Positions 21,912 to 38,935 of a stretch of DNA of 64,000 nucleotides are shown here, one piece after another. Each line of letters starts with the position of its first letter. The first letter of the stretch is position 1. Source of the stretch: Aminobacter niigataensis (GTDB lineage: Bacteria; Pseudomonadota; Alphaproteobacteria; Rhizobiales; Rhizobiaceae); NCBI RefSeq assembly GCF_014200015.1, contig NZ_JACHOT010000001.1, positions 1,116,001-1,180,000 on the forward strand, in the 5' to 3' direction. Below the pieces are notes generated by a model. It worked only from the letters and a program-made list of their open reading frames with translations, searched no databases and was not told the DNA's origin. The position numbers were made by a program, and so were the translations under genes.

Positions 21912-21940
21912 AGGCTATTTTCGTGGGCTCGGGATGTCAA
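21912..21940 (-). promoter_or_regulatory. Predicted promoter of the APC permease gene
   Basis: Minus strand TTGACA (21940-21935), 17-bp spacer, TAGCCT (21917-21912), about 40 bp before the permease ATG. The -35 box is a perfect consensus. The permease therefore probably has its own transcription rather than depending on the rpoBC transcript. Confidence 0.6.
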
Positions 21941-22027
21941 ACGCCCTGAATATATGAGCTTAACGTCGCGGAGCACACCTGCCCCGGGCGCAGGCTCCGT
22001 GGGGCCGGCGTCGAAGCGCCGCGGCAA

Positions 22028-22053
22028 TGAAAAAGGGGGCCGAAGCCCCCTTT
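22028..22053 (-). terminator. Rho-independent terminator after rpoC
   Basis: Minus-strand stem GGGGGC/GCCCCC with loop TTCG, flanked by A-rich and T-rich tracts, starts 24 bp after the rpoC stop. This is a strong intrinsic terminator that ends the rif operon before the inserted permease gene. Confidence 0.85.
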
Positions 22054-22076
22054 CCTATTCATATCGGACGGCGCTC

Positions 22077-26273
<4,197 letters not shown>

Positions 26274-26467
26274 GCCGTTCTCCTTTTCGGGGCCCTCGAA
26301 AGCCCCTTGTCATCGTGTGCGGACCAGAGCGCCCGCCAGCTGTGTCGGCCCATAGCCGAAGAATTCTCAACAAATGAGCATGATCTTGACCGAAACCGGC
26401 ACCCAAATTTGGGGATCATGCTCTGCGGCGACGCCGCGGGAAAAATCCCGCGGCGCGCCTTTGATGC

Positions 26468-30604
<4,137 letters not shown>

Positions 30605-30703
30605 CGTCGCTCCTTGCTGCCTTTCTTGGGGTGAGAGTCGCTAAGGCTCACCTTGCATTCTCGCCGCCTCGGCGGCGGCCTGTCCAAAACGGGCGAAAAC
30701 CCG

Positions 30704-30794
30704 TTTCCTGAAAGCCGCTTGCGGCCCTCAGGAAATAGGTTCCCCACAATCCCCCGGGTCACGGGAGCCGGTGGGCGGCACTGAGCCGCCCACC
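30704..30794 (-). promoter_or_regulatory. Hairpin cluster in the rplL-rpoB spacer
   Basis: Two strong stems lie in the spacer. Ten base pairs GGTGGGCGGC/GCCGCCCACC with a 5-nt loop (30770-30794) start 11 bp after the rplL stop. A compound stem TTTCCTGA/TCAGGAAA enclosing GCCGC/GCGGC spans 30704-30735. Neither has a T-tract. The position equals the E. coli rplL-rpoB spacer, where partial termination and RNase III cleavage lower rpoBC output; a similar role here is inferred. Confidence 0.55.
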
Positions 30795-30804
30795 GAAACC
30801 GTGC

Positions 30805-31176
<372 letters not shown>

Positions 31177-31230
31177 TTATCTATTCCTTCAATCAGTTCG
31201 AACGTGTGTTGATGATAGCGAGGAACGGCC

Positions 31231-31749
31231 TCATGCCGCCTCGTCCTTCCGGGCATATGCGCCAATGACGCGCGCGACCGAAGCCGCCGGCGCATTGACG
31301 ATCTGGGCGATCCGGGTAGCCGGGGTGGCGATCATGCCAACCAGCTTTGCACGCAGCTCGTCGAGCGACGGGAGCGCGGCCAAAGCCTTGACTCCGTCGG
31401 CGTTGAGCGAGGTCGTGCCCATCGAACCACCAAGGATGACAAGCTTGTCATTGGTCTTGGCGAAGTCGGACGCGACCTTCGGCGCTGCAATCGGATCCTC
31501 CGAATAGGCAACCAGCGTCTGTCCCTTGAACAGATCGATGATGCTTTCGGATTCCGTGCCCTGAAGAGCGATTTTGGCGAGACGGTTCTTCGCGACTTTG
31601 ACGGTGCCGCCGGCCTGACGCATCTTCACGCGAAGATCGTTCATTTGCGCGACGGTGATACCGGCATAGTGGGCCACGACGACTGAACCTGCGTTCGAGA
31701 ACGCGTCATTCAGGCCCGTGACGAGTTCGCGTTTTTCCGCTCTGTCCAC
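31231..31749 (-). CDS. rplJ: 50S ribosomal protein L10
   Basis: L10, 172 residues, base of the stalk and anchor for L7/L12 dimers. N-terminus [17 protein letters not shown]. The rRNA-binding region and the helix that binds L12 (near the C-terminus, [17 protein letters not shown]) are present. In E. coli L10 represses its own leader. The 389-bp leader here is long enough for that, but no specific structure was assigned. Confidence 0.98.
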   Translation of the reverse strand: MDRAEKRELVTGLNDAFSNAGSVVVAHYAGITVAQMNDLRVKMRQAGGTVKVAKNRLAKIALQGTESESIIDLFKGQTLVAYSEDPIAAPKVASDFAKTNDKLVILGGSMGTTSLNADGVKALAALPSLDELRAKLVGMIATPATRIAQIVNAPAASVARVIGAYARKDEAA

Positions 31750-32138
31750 TGCCTATCTCCAGTTGACCGCCTCCCATTTGCGGGGTGAGCGGTCGGGTTG
31801 CCTTTTGCCGGGCGGCCAATCCAGAAATTCCAGATCACCCGAACGGCGCTCGAGGATCCTGCCCCCTTTCGCCACACCTGACGGGCTTGCGGCCCGGCGC
31901 GATGCGCAGACAAAAGGCAAACACGGTTCGAACCTTTCATTGGAGCCAAAGCTCCTTTGTCTGGTCTTCACCCGTCTCATGCAGGCCCATTCGAATTAAG
32001 GACCAAGGGTCGCCTGGACCGCCTGCAATCTCGGACAGGATTTTCGAAAGCTGTTTCCAACTTCCGAAAATCCGGGCTCGGAAGCCCGGAATTCTTATTC
32101 GGGATCAGGCCTTTAGTGGCCGATCCAAATTCAACTTA
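31750..32138 (-). other. 389-bp rplA-rplJ intergenic region
   Basis: No gene is seen. It begins (minus strand) with a small GGATC/GATCC stem and a terminator-like hairpin after rplA, then about 300 bp of untranslated sequence before rplJ. This is where an L10 leader and a promoter for rplJL-rpoBC would be expected. No confident -35/-10 pair was found. Confidence 0.5.
32066..32093 (-). terminator. Terminator/attenuator after rplA
   Basis: Minus-strand stem TCCGGGCT/AGCCCGGA with loop TCCG is followed by TTTTC, 46 bp past the rplA stop. A full or partial terminator here would separate rplKA from rplJL-rpoBC. Confidence 0.6.
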
Positions 32139-32837
32139 TCAGGACGCTGCGAGCGTGCCGAGATCGAGCTTCAGGCCCGGGCCCATCGTCGAGGTGACGG
32201 ACACCTTCTTGACGTAGACGCCCTTGGCACCGGCCGGCTTGGCCTTGTTGACCGCATCCGCGAAGGCGCGGACGTTTTCTTCCAGCGCCTTGACGTCGAA
32301 CGAAACCTTGCCGACGCCGGCGTGGATGATACCGGCCTTCTCGACACGGAACTCAACGGCGCCGCCCTTCGAAGCCTTGACGGCTGCTGCGACGTCGGTG
32401 GTCACGGTGCCGACCTTCGGGTTCGGCATCATGCCGCGCGGGCCGAGCACCTTACCGAGACGGCCGACCAGCGGCATCATGTCGGGGGTGGCGATGCAGC
32501 GGTCGAAGTCGATCTGGCCCTTCTGGACGATGTCGACGAGATCTTCCGCACCAACGATGTCGGCGCCGGCTGCGCGGGCTTCGTCAGCCTTCGCATCGCG
32601 TGCGAACACCGCAACGCGGACCGTACGGCCCGTGCCGTTCGGCAGGTTGACCACGCCGCGGACCATCTGGTCAGCATGGCGCGGGTCGACGCCGAGGTTC
32701 ATGGCGACTTCGATGGTCTCGTCGAACTTGACCGACGAGCGAGCCTTCAAAAGCTCGAGTGCTTCACCAAGGCCGTAAGCCTTGTTTGCATCGATGCCTT
32801 CGCGGGACTTGGAAACGCGCTTTGCAATCTTAGCCAT
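32139..32837 (-). CDS. rplA: 50S ribosomal protein L1
   Basis: L1, 232 residues, mobile stalk at the E site and known autorepressor of rplKA in several bacteria. N-terminus [16 protein letters not shown]. The signature [15 protein letters not shown] is intact, as is the C-terminal [17 protein letters not shown]. Four bases separate it from rplK. Confidence 0.99.
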   Translation of the reverse strand: MAKIAKRVSKSREGIDANKAYGLGEALELLKARSSVKFDETIEVAMNLGVDPRHADQMVRGVVNLPNGTGRTVRVAVFARDAKADEARAAGADIVGAEDLVDIVQKGQIDFDRCIATPDMMPLVGRLGKVLGPRGMMPNPKVGTVTTDVAAAVKASKGGAVEFRVEKAGIIHAGVGKVSFDVKALEENVRAFADAVNKAKPAGAKGVYVKKVSVTSTMGPGLKLDLGTLAAS

Positions 32838-32841
32838 GATC

Positions 32842-33270
32842 TCAGCCCACCACTTCCAGGCCCATCGAACGAGCCGAGCCTTCGACCATCTTGATGGCGG
32901 CTTCGATGTCGTTCGCGTTGAGGTCCTTCATCTTGACTTCGGCGATCTCGCGCACCTTGGCGCTGCTGATCTCGCCAGCCTTGATCTTGCCCGGCTCCTT
33001 CGAGCCAGACTTGAGGTTGGCCGCCTTCTTCAGGAAATAGGCCACCGGAGGCGTCTTCATGACGAAGGTGAACGACTTGTCCTGGTAATAGGTGATCACG
33101 ACCGGGATCGGCGACCCCTTCTCGAGCTCCTGGGTCTGCGCGTTGAACGCCTTGCAGAACTCCATGATGTTGATGCCACGCTGACCAAGCGCCGGTCCGA
33201 TCGGGGGCGACGGCGTCGCCGAACCCGCGGAAACCTGAAGCTTGAGCTGGCCCGCAACTTTCTTAGCCAT
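32842..33270 (-). CDS. rplK: 50S ribosomal protein L11
   Basis: L11, 142 residues, forms the GTPase-associated centre with 23S rRNA and is the stringent-response sensor site. N-terminus [21 protein letters not shown]-terminal rRNA-binding domain ends [10 protein letters not shown]. Precedes rplA in the standard order. Confidence 0.99.
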   Translation of the reverse strand: MAKKVAGQLKLQVSAGSATPSPPIGPALGQRGINIMEFCKAFNAQTQELEKGSPIPVVITYYQDKSFTFVMKTPPVAYFLKKAANLKSGSKEPGKIKAGEISSAKVREIAEVKMKDLNANDIEAAIKMVEGSARSMGLEVVG

Positions 33271-33315
33271 CTCTTTTCTGCCTTTGTTTCATGCCGGCTG
33301 GGCCGGCGGTTGCAG

Positions 33316-33405
33316 TTCGGTGGTGCGAAGAAGACGACCGGCTAAGCCGCCTCATCTCCCACCATGCTTGCGCCAGGCATGCGCCTGACACTGCCCACCA
33401 CCGAA
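33316..33405 (-). promoter_or_regulatory. Long-range inverted repeat in the nusG-rplK leader
   Basis: TTCGGTGGTG (33316-33325) and CACCACCGAA (33396-33405) form a perfect 10-bp stem enclosing about 70 nt, within the 155-bp gap before rplK. L1 represses rplK through this leader in other bacteria. Whether this fold contains an L1 site is not shown. Confidence 0.35.
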
Positions 33406-33425
33406 ACCGGTGACGGGCGCTTCGA

Positions 33426-33953
33426 TCAGCCCTTTTCGACCTGACCGAATTCGAGATCGACAGGCACGGCGCGCCCGAAGATCGAAACTTCCACCTTGAG
33501 GCGCGCACGCTCCTCGTCCACTTCCTGGACGAAACCGTTGAACGAGGCGAACGGACCATCGGAAACGCGCACCGCCTCGCCGATCTCGAAGGTGACCGAA
33601 GGCTTCGGACGCTCGACGCCTTCCTGAACCTGGTTCAGGATGCGCTGGGCCTCGGCTTCCGTAATCGGCACCGGCTTCGAATCGCCAAGGAAACCAGTAA
33701 CCTTCGGGGTGTTCTTGACGAGACTGAACACGGCATCCGTGAGGTTGGCCTTGAGCAGGACATAGCCCGGGAAGAACTTGCGCTCGGCATCGACCTTGCG
33801 GCCGCGGCGAATCTCGACAACCTTTTCGGTCGGAACGACGATCTGCTCGATCTGGTCGCTCAGGCCCTTCTGCTTGGCCTTGTGCTCAATGTCCTCGGCG
33901 ACCTTCTTTTCGAAGTTCGAATAGGCGTGGACGATGTACCAGCGCGCGGTCAT
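33426..33953 (-). CDS. nusG: Transcription antitermination factor NusG
   Basis: NusG, 175 residues, binds elongating RNA polymerase and couples it to S10 or Rho. The NGN domain begins MTARWYIVHAYSNFEKKVAE and contains RKFFPGYVLLKANL. The KOW domain near the C-terminus contains VSDGPFASFNGFVQEVDEER. Located 27 bp after secE. Confidence 0.99.
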   Translation of the reverse strand: MTARWYIVHAYSNFEKKVAEDIEHKAKQKGLSDQIEQIVVPTEKVVEIRRGRKVDAERKFFPGYVLLKANLTDAVFSLVKNTPKVTGFLGDSKPVPITEAEAQRILNQVQEGVERPKPSVTFEIGEAVRVSDGPFASFNGFVQEVDEERARLKVEVSIFGRAVPVDLEFGQVEKG

Positions 33954-33980
33954 TTCAGGGAATTCTCCGTATTCGCAGCC

Positions 33981-34181
33981 TTAGCGGCCAATGCCCAGGA
34001 TCTGCTCGACAGCGAATGCCATCAGCTGGTCAGCGGCAAAAAAGAAAATCATCGCGATGACGGCAAATCCGAGCACCATGACGGTGGAGATCATCGTCTC
34101 GCGCCGTGAGGGCCACGTAACCTTCGCCGTTTCCGACCGCACCTGCTGCAGAAAGGTGAAGGGGTTCGTGGTTTTCGCCAT
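33981..34181 (-). CDS. secE: Preprotein translocase subunit SecE
   Basis: SecE, 66 residues, the single-span form typical outside enterobacteria. Start MAKTTNPFTFLQQV at 34181, preferred over an ATG six codons upstream. The amphipathic segment VTWPSRRETMIST is the family signature, followed by one transmembrane helix. Partner of SecY; immediately upstream of nusG. Confidence 0.96.
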   Translation of the reverse strand: MAKTTNPFTFLQQVRSETAKVTWPSRRETMISTVMVLGFAVIAMIFFFAADQLMAFAVEQILGIGR

Positions 34182-34485
34182 GTGCCGCTCTGCTTTCAAC
34201 GTCCGTTGACCGGACTTCTGGATGATCCCGTGACCGGGAGATGCCGCTGCATGGCAGGCAATCCGCGCGAATCAGCGCAAACATTCCGCCCATGCAATTC
34301 GGACGCGTAAAGCCGGATCCCCAGCTCCACGCGCCGCGTGTCTGTTTCGCCTACATAGAGCCGATTCTCTTTCCACGCAAGTGGCAGGAACCCGTACTAC
34401 GTTTGAGCGCCGCATCGGGACCATCCAGTCGTCCCGTTCCGGCTATAGAAGTCTTTATGCCCGAATTAGCGAATTCTGGCAAGAC
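34182..34485 (-). other. 304-bp gap between tRNA-Trp and secE
   Basis: No gene is seen. It contains a plausible promoter for secE-nusG (34352-34380). The tRNA-Trp 3' end borders it directly, so the tRNA may also be co-transcribed with secE. Confidence 0.4.
34352..34380 (-). promoter_or_regulatory. Candidate promoter for secE-nusG
   Basis: Minus strand TTGCGT (34380-34375), 17-bp spacer, TATGTA (34357-34352). Both boxes are good but not perfect, about 170 bp before the secE ATG. Confidence 0.4.
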
Positions 34486-34561
<76 letters not shown>

Positions 34562-34595
34562 ACTTGTCGCCGCGCATCATCTGCGCAGCACGGGC

Positions 34596-34624
34596 TTCCT
34601 AAGGATTTCCGAGGCGTCTGTAAA
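34596..34624 (-). promoter_or_regulatory. Candidate promoter for tRNA-Trp
   Basis: Minus strand TTTACA (34624-34619), 17-bp spacer, TAGGAA (34601-34596), about 35 bp before the mature tRNA. The -10 box is imperfect. Confidence 0.4.
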
Positions 34625-34724
34625 GAGTGGAGTGCGCGATGCTTCCAACATTCACAGGCGGAATTGCACGAGGCGCTGCACAAGCGCCCTCGCCCGCCCG
34701 GCTTGGGCAGGTCCAGGCTTCCGA

Positions 34725-35204
34725 TCACGATTTGGCGGGCGGTACGTAAGGTCCGCCTGGTACGCCCCAGCCCCAGCGTGGCATCGGTTCGTGGAGTGCG
34801 GGCGCGGCACCGTCCTGTGAGTTCAGCTTGGCCAGCCGCGTGCCCCATTCGAGATAGGCGACGAACGCCGAACGGAACTCCGGATCGTCGGGCAGCTCCA
34901 CCTCGTCGGCAGCATCGAGCAACAGCGCAATCCATTGACGGCGCTGCGCCTCGGTCAGGTGCCTGTTGAGGTGATGGCTGATCATGGCGGAATGGCCACC
35001 ATGGCTCTCGCTGTAGTCCTTCGGCCCTCCAAACACCTCGCCGATAAAGGCAGCGACATGCGCGGGATGGTCACCGGACATGTTGCGGAACACCGGTTCG
35101 AGCAGCGGATCACTGCGCACCTTGTCATAGAATACGCTCGTCAGCCGGTTGAGCGCTGCGGCTCCACCAACCCACTCGAACAATGTCGGCACGTCTTTTT
35201 GCAT
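34725..35204 (-). CDS. Group II truncated haemoglobin (TrHbO-like)
   Basis: Small haem protein binding O2/NO, cytoplasmic. 159 residues from the ATG at 35204, which has AGGA 8 nt upstream; the ATG at 35213 has no usable spacing. The 2-on-2 globin core is clear: GGAAALNRLTSVFYDKVRSD with the B10 Tyr, FRNMSGDHPAHVAAFIGEVF, then HGGHSAMISHHLNRHL with the proximal His region and RRQWIALLLDA carrying the group II Trp. A Pro/Trp-rich tail of about 30 residues (PRWGWGVPGGPYVPP) follows. It lies between tRNA-Trp and a secreted ClpP-like gene, an unusual place within the tuf-secE region. Confidence 0.9.
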   Translation of the reverse strand: MQKDVPTLFEWVGGAAALNRLTSVFYDKVRSDPLLEPVFRNMSGDHPAHVAAFIGEVFGGPKDYSESHGGHSAMISHHLNRHLTEAQRRQWIALLLDAADEVELPDDPEFRSAFVAYLEWGTRLAKLNSQDGAAPALHEPMPRWGWGVPGGPYVPPAKS

Positions 35205-35332
35205 CGCCTTCATCCTATAGCGTTGAAGGCATATGGGGAGCGCGATCGCGGGTGGGAAGCCTGCAGCTGTCAGTGCGTGGATGTCTTACCGCTTATGACT
35301 GGCAGTGAGGCTAACGTTGGGTGCGGGACGCC

Positions 35333-36952
35333 TTACTGTTTCCGCGCAAACTCACCTTGACTGGCAAGCCTGCAATTGGCGGGGATAGGGATCAGCCGGC
35401 AAACACTGCCATCGATCAGCAGATCCACTGAGCCATTCCGGGTCAGGAGCCCCGCCGCCTTGAGCCTCGTCTGGTCAGTATAGACGACCTTGATGGGCGC
35501 AACGTCGTCGAACGATTGAGCCCGCACCCCCATTTCGTCAAGATACGACGCAAGCACGGATGTGGACGGCTTAGCTCTCAGATACCATCCTAGTCGAGCA
35601 CCATAGCCAACCAGCCTCGTCTTACCCGCGGCCAGCAGGAGGGTGCAATCGCTTAGGCACAGCCCTTCGTATGAAACCGCATTGCTAAAGAACGGCGACT
35701 TGGCTGGTACCTTGCAGCCCTCATCGCGCGGCCGGCAGCCGCCAAATATCGTGCCCCCAACCGCAACGTCCAAGCCGTGCTTGCGGATCATCTTGCCCAT
35801 TGCCATCGACGTATCCACGTCGCCACCTCTGGATGACACCACCAAAGGAAGCTTCCGCCCGCCCAGCGCCTTGAGCGTCGCCTCGAGCCGCGGCAACGCC
35901 TTGGCATCGATGTCGCCTTCAGCAGAAATCCATTCGGGGCAAGTCGGTTCGCAACCAGCCTCGCCGGAGCGAACAACCACAAACCACATACCACCGTCTT
36001 CCGGCACAACGGGATTGGGGTATGTGCCGGGTTGTGGTTTGACACCAGGCGCGAGGGTGCAATTTCCGGCGGGAACAGCGCGCTTGCAGATCTCGATGCT
36101 CACCAGCGCGTCGGTGGCATCCATGCTCGTGACAAGGTTCATGTCGAGCATCTCCACCAGGGCAAGCTGGCGCATGTCGGCGGCGGGTGTGCTTTGCCCC
36201 GCATCGAACATGGCCTGCTTGACCCCCATCTCCTTGAAATAGGCCAACATCTTGGACTTGAACGCCTTGCCCATCTTGGTCGTGGTGTAGCTGCCCACTG
36301 TCTTGCGGCCAACGACCTTGCGCTTGATGCCCTTCTTCTTGCCGTTCACGATCCGGTAGGTCTCGCGATAGGTGATCTTCTGCTGCGTCACATAAGACGT
36401 CACTTGATGGACGCCCATGTAGGCCCACTGCCCCACATGCCTGCGCACGCCGCCCGCGAACATCATCGAGCAAGCGGAGGCGCAGTAAGCGCCGGCCGCG
36501 TACAAGGCGCCTGAGTAGATACCCTTCCTGGCCGGATCGAGCTTGCAGCCCTTCTGACCAGGCGCACATTCGACAAACCTGGTAAGCCCAACGCCAATGT
36601 CGAGCTTGCGCGCCCGCAGCATCCGGCCCAGCTCCCATGCCGCCTCGACGTGGCCGCCGGGCGAAGTCACGATGACTGGCAGTCGCTTGTCGCCCAGCTT
36701 CTTGAGCAGCTTCTTGAACTCGGCAGGCGTCGAACGCGTGATCGTGCCCTCGGCCGAAATCCATTCAGGGCAAAGCGGCTCGCAACCCGGCGAGGCGCTG
36801 CGCACGACGGCGAAACGCATGGGCGGCCCGTCATTGTCCGGAGGCTTGTGCTTGGCGGCCTCCGCCGAGGCCGGAAACGACAGTGCGACTACGATAGCCA
36901 AGGCAAAAGACAGGACAAGCTCCTGCCAGACTGCGCGCGAGCCCTTGCCCAT
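35333..36952 (-). CDS. Secreted tandem ClpP/crotonase-like protein (COG3904-like), second unit degenerate
   Basis: 539 residues from the ATG at 36952, starting a Sec signal peptide (LSFALAIVVALSFPASAEA); in-frame codons upstream would put 25 residues before it. Two homologous units follow, about residues 47-300 and 323-530. Each has CEPxCPEWISAEG, a (S/T)SxGG turn (TSPGG; SSRGG) and eight equivalent cysteines: C57/334, C61/338, C129/406, C136/413, C157/432, C161/436, C289/518 and C298/527. Unit 1 has S162 (CASACSMMFAGG) and H182 (YMGVHQ), where ClpP-like folds place the nucleophile and His. An ungapped alignment gives T437 and Y457 in unit 2, so that site is probably dead. Unit 1 also has a basic insert (about 186-228). 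Likely periplasmic. Proteolytic activity is inferred, not shown. Confidence 0.8.
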   Translation of the reverse strand: MGKGSRAVWQELVLSFALAIVVALSFPASAEAAKHKPPDNDGPPMRFAVVRSASPGCEPLCPEWISAEGTITRSTPAEFKKLLKKLGDKRLPVIVTSPGGHVEAAWELGRMLRARKLDIGVGLTRFVECAPGQKGCKLDPARKGIYSGALYAAGAYCASACSMMFAGGVRRHVGQWAYMGVHQVTSYVTQQKITYRETYRIVNGKKKGIKRKVVGRKTVGSYTTTKMGKAFKSKMLAYFKEMGVKQAMFDAGQSTPAADMRQLALVEMLDMNLVTSMDATDALVSIEICKRAVPAGNCTLAPGVKPQPGTYPNPVVPEDGGMWFVVVRSGEAGCEPTCPEWISAEGDIDAKALPRLEATLKALGGRKLPLVVSSRGGDVDTSMAMGKMIRKHGLDVAVGGTIFGGCRPRDEGCKVPAKSPFFSNAVSYEGLCLSDCTLLLAAGKTRLVGYGARLGWYLRAKPSTSVLASYLDEMGVRAQSFDDVAPIKVVYTDQTRLKAAGLLTRNGSVDLLIDGSVCRLIPIPANCRLASQGEFARKQ

Positions 36953-37028
36953 GGCGGATTCCCCCAAACCAGCCGCTACCCAAAGCGATAGTAATTCCGG
37001 AACCGGGACTTGCAATGTATCGGCCAAA

Positions 37029-37056
37029 CAAAAAGGGCGGCCCGGAGGCCGCCCTT
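37029..37056 (-). terminator. Rho-independent terminator after tuf copy 2
   Basis: Minus-strand stem AAGGGCGGCC/GGCCGCCCTT with a 4-nt loop is followed by TTTTTGTTTGG, 26 bp past the tuf stop. It should isolate the ClpP-like gene from tuf transcription. Confidence 0.85.
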
Positions 37057-37081
37057 CATGCTTTCGACAGTGAACCGTCGA

Positions 37082-38257
37082 TTATTCTTTGATCGAAGCG
37101 ACGATGCCGGCGCCGACGGTGCGGCCGCCTTCACGGATAGCGAAGCGGAGCTTCTCTTCCATGGCGATCGGCACGATCAGCTCGACGTCAACGGTGATGT
37201 TGTCGCCGGGCATGACCATCTCGGTGCCTTCCGGCAGCGACACGATGCCGGTCACGTCGGTCGTGCGGAAATAGAACTGCGGACGGTAGTTGGTGAAGAA
37301 CGGCGTGTGACGGCCACCCTCTTCCTTGGTCAGGATGTAGGCTTCAGCCACGAACTTCTTGTGCGGCTTGACCGAACCCGGCTTGCACAGCACCTGGCCG
37401 CGCTCGACGTCTTCACGGCCAACGCCGCGGATCAGCGCGCCGATGTTGTCGCCGGCCTGGCCCTGGTCGAGCAGCTTGCGGAACATCTCGACGCCGGTAA
37501 CCGTCGTCTTCGAGGTCGCCTTGATGCCGACGATCTCGACTTCTTCGCCAACCTTGACGATGCCGCGCTCGACGCGACCGGTGACAACCGTGCCGCGGCC
37601 CGAGATCGAGAACACGTCTTCGATCGGCATCAGGAACGGACGGTCGATCGGACGCTCAGGCGTCGGGATGTAGGCGTCGACCGCAGCCATCAGCTCGCGG
37701 ATCGCGTCTTCGCCGATCTTCTTGTCCGAATCGTTGAGGGCAGCAACAGCCGAACCCTTGATCATCGGAATGTCGTCGCCGGGGAACTCGTACTTCGACA
37801 GCAGCTCGCGCACTTCGAGCTCGACCAGCTCGAGCAGCTCGGCGTCGTCGACCAGGTCGACCTTGTTGAGGAACACCACCAGGGCCGGAACGCCGACCTG
37901 ACGGGCGAGCAGGATGTGCTCGCGGGTCTGCGGCATCGGGCCGTCGGCAGCCGAGACGACCAGGATCGCGCCGTCCATCTGGGCAGCACCGGTGATCATG
38001 TTCTTGACATAGTCGGCGTGGCCGGGGCAGTCGACGTGAGCGTAGTGGCGGGCCGGCGTCTCGTATTCGACGTGTGCCGTCGAAATGGTGATGCCGCGGG
38101 CCTTCTCTTCAGGCGCTGCGTCGATCTGGTCGTAGGCCTTGAACTCGCCGAAATACTTCGTGATCGCCGCCGTCAGCGACGTCTTGCCGTGGTCGACGTG
38201 ACCAATCGTGCCAATGTTCACATGAGGCTTATTACGCTCGAATTTACCTTTTGCCAT
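37082..38257 (-). CDS. tuf: Elongation factor Tu, copy 2
   Basis: 391-residue EF-Tu identical to the copy at 15395-16570. Alternative-frame translations of both regions also match, so the nucleotide sequences appear identical throughout. Upstream sequence differs: CAT is followed by TGTCTC here and by GTGAGG in copy 1 (plus-strand reading). This is the tufB-type location, behind tRNA-Tyr and tRNA-Gly, with its own terminator. Confidence 0.99.
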   Translation of the reverse strand: MAKGKFERNKPHVNIGTIGHVDHGKTSLTAAITKYFGEFKAYDQIDAAPEEKARGITISTAHVEYETPARHYAHVDCPGHADYVKNMITGAAQMDGAILVVSAADGPMPQTREHILLARQVGVPALVVFLNKVDLVDDAELLELVELEVRELLSKYEFPGDDIPMIKGSAVAALNDSDKKIGEDAIRELMAAVDAYIPTPERPIDRPFLMPIEDVFSISGRGTVVTGRVERGIVKVGEEVEIVGIKATSKTTVTGVEMFRKLLDQGQAGDNIGALIRGVGREDVERGQVLCKPGSVKPHKKFVAEAYILTKEEGGRHTPFFTNYRPQFYFRTTDVTGIVSLPEGTEMVMPGDNITVDVELIVPIAMEEKLRFAIREGGRTVGAGIVASIKE

Positions 38258-38453
38258 TGTCTCTTTCCTTGGGCATCGGGACCTTGGTTCCGGTCGGATG
38301 CGGGGCGATTACCGATAAAGGCCGAAAAAGACAAGCGCCTTTTGCCCAAACGCCAAGGTCAGGCCCAAAAGCAGCGCTACTCTTTCAGTGCTGGACGCAC
38401 ATATGGGAGCAAGCGGATAAAAATAAAAGGCTTCTCGCTTCGGCGAAATGCGC

Positions 38454-38527
38454 TGGAGCGGGTAGCGGGAATCGAACCCGCGTATTCAGCTTGGAAGGCT
38501 GCTGCTCTACCATTGAGCTATACCCGC
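38454..38527 (-). tRNA. tRNA-Gly (TCC anticodon)
   Basis: 74 nt with encoded CCA. Acceptor GCGGGTA/TACCCGC, D-stem GCTC/GAGC, anticodon loop CTTCCAA giving TCC, T-arm CGGGTTCGATTCCCG. The 27-43 position is a G-A mismatch. It lies between tRNA-Tyr and tuf copy 2, as in the E. coli tyrU-glyT-thrT-tufB cluster. Confidence 0.97.
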
Positions 38528-38653
38528 GCCCTGAGCGCCGCGCGCCTGTTCAGGAGCGAAGGACGCTCTTGGCATATACCTTGGCGCATGTTCCTTGCCG
38601 AAAGATGAACTCACCTTTCGAGGCCATGCGCTTTATGGCTTCCGGGCCGGCAG

Positions 38654-38738
38654 TGGTGGAGGAGGTTGGATTCGAACCAACGTAAGCTGAGCTAACGGAT
38701 TTACAGTCCGTCCCCTTTAACCACTCGGGCACTCCTCC
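38654..38738 (-). tRNA. tRNA-Tyr (GTA anticodon)
   Basis: 85 nt with encoded CCA and a long variable arm. Acceptor GGAGGAG/CTCCTCC, anticodon region GGACTGTAAATCC giving GTA, T-arm GTTGGTTCGAATCCAAC. Probably first in a tRNA-Tyr/tRNA-Gly/tuf transcript. Confidence 0.97.
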
Positions 38739-38818
38739 AACTGCTTTGCCGGAGCCATGCTACGAGGCTTTTCGATCACGGTGCCGAGCGAAGCGCCCTG
38801 CCCCGAAATCTGCGTGGG

Positions 38819-38847
38819 CTTATGGCGACAAGGATTTGGCCTGTCAA
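38819..38847 (-). promoter_or_regulatory. Predicted promoter of tRNA-Tyr/tRNA-Gly/tuf copy 2
   Basis: Minus strand TTGACA (38847-38842, perfect), 17-bp spacer, CATAAG (38824-38819), about 80 bp before tRNA-Tyr. No other good promoter was seen before tuf copy 2. Confidence 0.6.
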
Positions 38848-38935
38848 CCGGACAGCGCGCCTTTTCATGCGGAATATTCGAAGCGCCGACTAACGGGCCG
38901 TATCCAAAGCCTGGAGCTGCCGCTATAGCAGGCGC

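Noticed and set aside
38454-38527. G-A mismatch at position 27-43 of tRNA-Gly (also in tRNA-Thr at 46557-46632).
   Set aside because: Other arms are intact, and this mismatch at the end of the anticodon stem is tolerated in functional tRNAs. Not a sign of a pseudogene.
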